This document shows, in pieces, positions 59,056-64,000 of a stretch of 64,000 nt of DNA. Source of the DNA: Humulus lupulus (taxonomy: Eukaryota > Streptophyta > Magnoliopsida > Rosales > Cannabaceae); assembly GCF_963169125.1 (NCBI RefSeq), contig NC_084798.1, forward strand, positions 171,955,980 to 172,019,979, in the 5' to 3' direction. The notes beneath the pieces are model-generated. The model was not told where the DNA came from, ran no database searches, and was given only the letters and a program-made list of their open reading frames with translations. Both the position numbers and the translations under genes were made by a program. Each line of letters opens with the position of its first letter. Within the stretch, counting starts at the first letter, position 1.

Positions 59056-60972
59056 TTACTGATAATACTTGCGTAAGTGTTCTCCATTCCAATAACGCGG
59101 AACGAGATCTCCATTTAAGCGTGCAAGTTTGTATGTGCCTGGATGAAGGACTTCTTCAATCTGGTAAGGTCCTTCCCAGTTTGGTCCGAGTACTCCAACA
59201 GCTTGGTCGCGAGTGTTTAAGAAAACTCTTCGAAGTACTAAGTTTCCGATGCTGAACTTTCTCTCTTTTACTTTGGAGTTAAAATATGGAGTGACTTTTT
59301 GCTAGTACGCAGCTACTCGGAGTTGGGCTTTCTCTCATTTCTCCTCAATCAGGTCTAGGGGCTCCATCATCAGTTGGCTATTTTGGTCTTGGTCTTATGT
59401 GATTCTTCGATGTGAGGGCGGATCTAACTCGACTGGAAACATTGCTTCATACCCGTATGCTAAGGAGAATGGGGTATGACCTGTTGCTGTTCAGTGAGAA
59501 GTTCTATACGACCAGAGTACTTCAGGCAGCTGTTCTGGCCATGCTCCTTTAGCTTCCTCAAGCCTTTTCTTCAGGGTATCCTTCAATGTCTTACTTACTT
59601 CTTCTACTTGCCCATTTGCTTGCGGATGAGCAACTAAGGAAAAGCTCTTAACAATGCCATGTCTTTTGTAGAAGTCTGTGAACATGTCACTGTCAAGCTG
59701 GGTGCCATTGTCCGAGACAATCTTTTTTGGAAATCCATATCGACAAATAATGTTCTTGATGAAAAAATCAAGTACTTTCTTTGTCGTTATGGTTGCGAGT
59801 GGTTCAGCCTCGGCCCATTTGGTGAAGTAGTCGACCGCCACAACTGCGTATTTCACCGCACCTTTTCCTGTTGGCAAGGACCCGATTAAATTTATACCCC
59901 ATACTGCAAAGGGCCATGGACATTGCATCTGCTTTAACTCATTAGGAGCTGCCCGTGGGCTCTTGGAAAACCTCAGACACTTATCACATTTTTGCACAAA
60001 CTCCATCAAGTCTTCGTTCATGGTCGGCCAGAAATAACCCTGCCTTAGAATCTTCTTCGATAAGCTCTGCCCCCCAGCATGATCTCCATAGAAGCCTTCA
60101 TGTACCTCCTTCATCAGCTCTTTAGCCTTTTTTGGTGTAACACACCTGAGCAGTGGCATTGAGTATCCTCTTTGGTATAGAACCCCATCGACTAGGATAT
60201 ACCTAACAGCTTGTCTCTGAAGGGTCCTGGCTTTGTTTCTATTCGCTGGTAGTATACCGCTTGTGAGATACTCCAAGTATGGTGCCATCCAGGTATCTGC
60301 TAACCAGACTTCCATATTGGTTTCATCTGTTCGTATGGTTGGCGCATGTAGCCGCTCAACTGGTACTATATTTAAAGTATCAGCATCCTTTGCACTCGTG
60401 AGTTTGGCTAAGGCATCTGCGTTTGAATTCTGATCTCGAGGTATTTGTTGGAGGGTATATTTCTCAAATTGTACCAACAGATCTTTGGTTTTGTTCAGAT
60501 AGGCCACCATTTTCAGACCTCGTGCTTGATACTCCCCTAAGACCTGATTCACTACCAGCTGTGAATCACTGTAAATATCCAGCACTTTTATGCTCATGTC
60601 TTTGGCCAACCTTAACCCAGCGAGAAGGGCTTCATATTCGGCTTCGTTGTTTGAAGCGGTGAAATCAAAACCTAATTGCGCAGTGAAATCGATGCCCTTC
60701 TGGCGTTATCAATATCACTCCTGCTCCTGCGTGAGATTCGTTGGATGATCCGTCTGTGAATAGCTTCCACGAAGGAGCTTCAACTTGAGGCTTAGGCGCA
60801 CTAGGATTTTCGCCCTGCTCGCTGTCTGGGAGTTCAGTAAATTCGGAAATGAAATCAGCCAAGACTTGTCCTTTTATTGCTGCTCATGGTGAGTATGTTA
60901 TATCGAACTGCCTGAGTTCGACTGCCCATTTCAACAAACGACCAACAGCCTCTGTTTTTTGCAAAACTTGCC

Positions 60973-61957
60973 TGTTATCCCCAAAAATTGGAGATCGATG
61001 AAGTGGCAATAGAGGTGACAAGTGGCAGTGCATGGTCCGTAAACGACACATTAATAGTCAATAAATATATTGGCTCCTCAGAGTTGTGATAAAGTGATCT
61101 GGCTTAGGAGTGGCCCGGTAGACCAATGAAGAGTTTTGACTGGCCAGTCAAGTGTCATGACCGACCAGGCATGACCTTGTCCGACCAGTCATATGATTGT
61201 CTGCCCAGGCATGACCTTGTCCGACCAGTCATGACCATGTCCGACCAGTCATGACCTGTCTGCCCAGCCAAGTGCATGTCTTCCCAGTCAAGTGCATGTC
61301 TGCCCAGTCAAGTGCATGTCTGCCCAGTTAAGTGCGTGTCTGCCCAGTCAAGTGCATGTCTGCCCAGCCAAGTGTATGTCTGCCCAGTTAAGTGCGTGTC
61401 TGCCCAGTGAAGGTTTGGCCGACCAGACTGAATGTGATATGGATCGACTAGATAAAGCAGGACTACGTCAAGATTCCTAGAAACGGCTTCAACAAGAATC
61501 GGTCTTGGCATACGCAGGAATCTCTCAATTTATCCCACAAATTTAGTGTATTGTTATATTTTGAATATTATTGTAATTTTAATATAATAAGAATAGCAAG
61601 ATATCCCGACTATGGGGGGATATCATCTGTAAGATCCTGAGCCTATAAATACAAGGCTTATGGCATCATAAAGGGGACTTTTGGGGGAACTTTGGATTGA
61701 ATTCTTATTTTCTAGAGAGAGAGAGTACTTGTATTTGAGAGAATTCTTGTATTCTGGTAATCTACATTGAAGAAACTCAGTTGACTCAGGTTCATCTGAT
61801 CTTGAGTGTAGATATATAATCACAACTCTAAGTGGATTAGGCTATTACCATCACATTGGGGCTGAACCATTATAAAATCGTCTGTGTCGTTTATTTTCTC
61901 TTGAAGGTTTTATCGTTTTTGACGTTCTCACGTCGTTGGCCAAAAACGCGGTCAACA
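60973..61957 (+). repeat. Solo LTR inside pol of element C (985 bp), TSD TTGCC
   Basis: Begins TGTTATCCCC and ends GCGGTCAACA, flanked by TTGCC (60968-60972 and 61958-61962). It interrupts the RNase H reading frame exactly, and both sides of pol resume. TATAAAT at 61644-61650. Start and end sequences resemble element C's own LTR, so it belongs to a related Tat family, inserted in the opposite orientation. It carries a minisatellite. Confidence 0.9.
61141..61420. repeat. 20-bp minisatellite inside the solo LTR
   Basis: Unit about AGTCAAGTGCATGTCTGCCC, at least eight close copies in 61260-61420. A more diverged zone at 61141-61260 has CCGACCAGTCATGACC words. Because 20 is not a multiple of 3, open frames on both strands here are repeat artefacts. 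Confidence 0.9.
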
Positions 61958-64000
61958 TTGCCGAAGGGGCTGATCAGTCAAGATTGTGATTGGATGGGCT
62001 TGGAAGTAAGGACGTAACTTCCATGAGGCCAAAATTAGGCAATAGGCCAATATTTCAATGGGAGGGTATCTCAATTCTGCCCCGATTAACCTCTTGGTCA
62101 CATAATACACCGCCTTTTGTACACATTCTTCTTCTCTTATTAGCACCGCACTAGCATCATATTCGGTGATTGCCAGGTAAATGAACAAAGTTTCCCCATC
62201 TATAGGTTTGGATAAGACGGGAGGCTGCGCCATGTAGGCTTTTAAGGCTTGGAAAGCCTGTTCGCAGTCTTCAGTCCACTCGAACTTCTTGTTGCCCCTA
62301 AGTAGATTAAAGAAAGGGACGCATTTATCCATCAATTTTAAAATAAATCTACTGAGTGCGGCAATTCTTCCAGTCAAACTTTGCACATCTTTGATCTTTA
62401 CTGGCGATTTCATATCGATTAGGGCCTTGATCTTTGTGGGATTAGCTTCGATTCCCCTCGAATTGACAATGAACCCCAAGAACTTCCCTGATCCTACTCC
62501 GAAGGAACACTTGAGAGGATTTAGCTTCATTTGATATTTATTCAAAACATTGAAACACTCTTGTAAATCCTTCACATGTCCTTCTGCCTTTTTTGACTTT
62601 ACTAGCATGTCATCAACGTATACCTCCATGTTTACTCCAATCAACTCCTTAAACATGTGGTTAACTAGTCGCTGGTAAGTTACACCAGCGTTTTTCAATC
62701 CGAAGGGCATTACTTTTTAACAGTATAGCCCTGTATCGGTCCGAAAGCTAGTGTTATCCTTGTCAGGGGGATGCATACTAATCTGATTGTATCCTGAGTA
62801 TGCATCCATAAAAGAGAGGTTCTCATGGCCTATAGTTGCATTGACCAGCTGGTCGATCCTTAAGAGTGGGAAGCAATCCTTAGGGCAGGCTTTATTGAGG
62901 TCTATGAAATCCACACAGGTTCGCCATTTGCCATTAGGCTTGGGAACAAGTACTGGATTAGAGACGCATGATGGATAAAACACCACCCTGATGAACCCAT
63001 TCTCCTTTAGTTTTTCAAGTTCTTCTTTCAAGGCTTTCGATCTGTCTTTATCGAGCAACCTTCTTTTCTGTTGCACGGGCGGAAAGCTTTTGTCAACGTT
63101 CAGGACATGGTTGATGACTGCAAGATCTACTCCAGCCATGTCTTCATGTGACCAGGCGAAAACTTCCTGGTTCTTCTTCAAAAATTCCACCAGTGCGTAT
63201 TTTGTTGTTGCTTCTAAATTTTTGCCGACCTTTACAACTCTGGTCGGAAACCCTTCGTCAAGCTGGACCTCCTCAAGGTCCTCGACAGGTCCTATATCTT
63301 CTTCAAAATCCCCAAAGCGAGGATCTAAATATCTATCCTCACTTTGGGCAACACCCTATTTGGTGACTTCATCACCCTTCTTGGCCTTAGTGATTGAGGC
63401 ATTGTAGCACTCCCTTGCTTCCCTCTGGTTTCCCAATACGTGTCCTACCCCCGCGTCTGTTGGGAATTTCATGGCCAGGTGCCATATTGAGGTGACCGCC
63501 CGAAGGTCAACCAGTATGGGCCTTCCAATTACAGCATTGTAGGCCGAAGGACAATCGACTACTATGAAAGTAGTGAGTAATGTCCTTGTAGCGGGCGCTG
63601 TACATGCCATTACTGGAAGCCTGATTGACCCTGTTGGAGCAAGTCCCTCGCCAGAGAAACCATAAATTTTTTGGTTGCAGGGCTCCAAGTCCTTGACGGA
63701 CAACTTCATTCGTTCCATCAAAGATTTATACAGGATGTCAATAGAACTTCCTGTATCGACCAACACTCTTTTCACCATCATATTGGTAATTTGAACATCC
63801 ACGACCAGCGGATCGGAATGTGGGAATCGAACATGCTGGGCATCGCAATCAGAGAAGGTTATTTCACCATCCTCTATCCGAGCCTTCTTTGATGCCCGAT
63901 CCTCCACAGTCATCATCTCGATGTCCTGGTCGTGGCGTAGGGTCCGAGCGTATCGTTCCCTTGCCTTTCCACTGTTTCCCGCAAGATGCGAGCCTCCGCA

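Larger units (their letters stand above)
54267..64000 (-). mobile_element. Element C: Tat-clade Ty3/gypsy element, minus strand, 5' part off the window
   Basis: Reading on the minus strand from 64000: protease, RT, RNase H (split by a solo LTR), second RNase H, integrase, spacer, antisense gene, polypurine tract (54862-54874) and 3' LTR (54861 to 54267). Gag core and 5' LTR lie to the right of the window. The left flank ends AGCAC (54262-54266), the expected target-site duplication, whose partner is off-window. Confidence 0.88.
59056..64000 (-). pseudogene. pol: Protease and pol of element C, broken and split by a solo LTR
   Basis: From the right edge: GGSHLAGN linker, protease VDTGSSID (Asp codon 63755-63757, the usual D-T-G), TAG at 63356-63358, RT (NPVLVPKPNGKW, YVDDM at about 62607-62621) with TAA at 62717-62719, and gypsy RNase H broken at TDQPLRQ by the insert 60973-61957. 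Beyond the insert: the second RNase H (FTDGSSNES, then a frameshift near 60660, YSDSQLVVNQ), integrase zinc region, and core with WGINLIG (Asn where the first catalytic Asp is expected), SDNGTQLDSD and QVEEVSKT. After TGA at 59491-59493 it continues in pieces to LRKYYQ and a stop at 59056. Confidence 0.88.

Noticed and set aside
61292..61511. Open frames on both strands with repeated short peptides
   Set aside because: Produced by the 20-bp minisatellite inside a solo LTR. They are open in several frames and have no start or promoter context.

Overview
The window is plant nuclear DNA, most likely from a eudicot, and is almost entirely nested LTR retrotransposons. I found no convincing host gene, rRNA, tRNA or CRISPR array. 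I infer a plant because the elements are plant-type Ty3/gypsy of the Tat clade (with a second RNase H domain), plant chromovirus-type Ty3/gypsy and Ty1/copia. They have 5-bp target-site duplications, initiator-Met-tRNA primer sites and introns with plant-like borders. The species cannot be named from the sequence.

Layout. (1) 1-9203: element A, Tat type, minus strand. Its 5' LTR is at 8403-9203, gag-pol runs 8350 to 2150, and a spliced gene on the opposite strand lies at 1-1166. Its 3' LTR is off the left edge. A sits inside the 5' LTR of (2) element D, a decayed chromovirus-like Ty3/gypsy on the plus strand (9204-17278), with a 155-codon leader ORF before gag. (3) 17607-22481: element E, a complete but decayed Ty1/copia with TG...CT ends. 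(4) 23053-31068: a decayed element G split by copia element F, which is itself split by two inverted 1.8-kb solo LTRs (24574-26364 minus, 26687-28509 plus). (5) 31069-38260: AT-rich DNA with a cluster of 12-bp near-palindromes, a long purine tract split by a 2.37-kb solo LTR (33733-36104), and an AT-rich tandem array. (6) 38268-54266: a second, diverged copy of that LTR family, split by element B (41447-54004), a complete 12.56-kb Tat element with TSD GAGAG. (7) 54267-64000: element C, Tat type, minus strand. It is inserted in the same LTR copy, is itself hit by a solo LTR (60973-61957), and runs off the right edge.

The most interesting feature is shared by A, B and C. Between the end of pol and the 3' LTR each carries a multi-exon gene on the strand opposite to gag-pol. 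The three copies are homologous: an N-terminal region resembling the Pfam 'putative gypsy type transposon' family (PF04195) in B and C, then proline- and charge-rich linkers, a coiled coil, and a common C-terminal motif (Y-x2-W-x2-N-x4-F). Intron positions and phases agree, and TATA-like boxes lie at the expected places in B and C. In A the visible part is uninterrupted while gag-pol has four nonsense codons. Extra ORFs, some antisense, are known in Tat-clade elements; their function is not. B and C also carry a polypurine-like G-run between pol and the antisense gene (B's is 12/12 identical to the core of its own 3' PPT), with a weaker one in A. A and B have unrelated tandem arrays in the same interval.

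Insertion order from nesting: the second chromovirus-like LTR is older than B and C; D is older than A; G is older than F, which is older than the two inverted LTRs; C is older than the solo LTR in its RNase H region.
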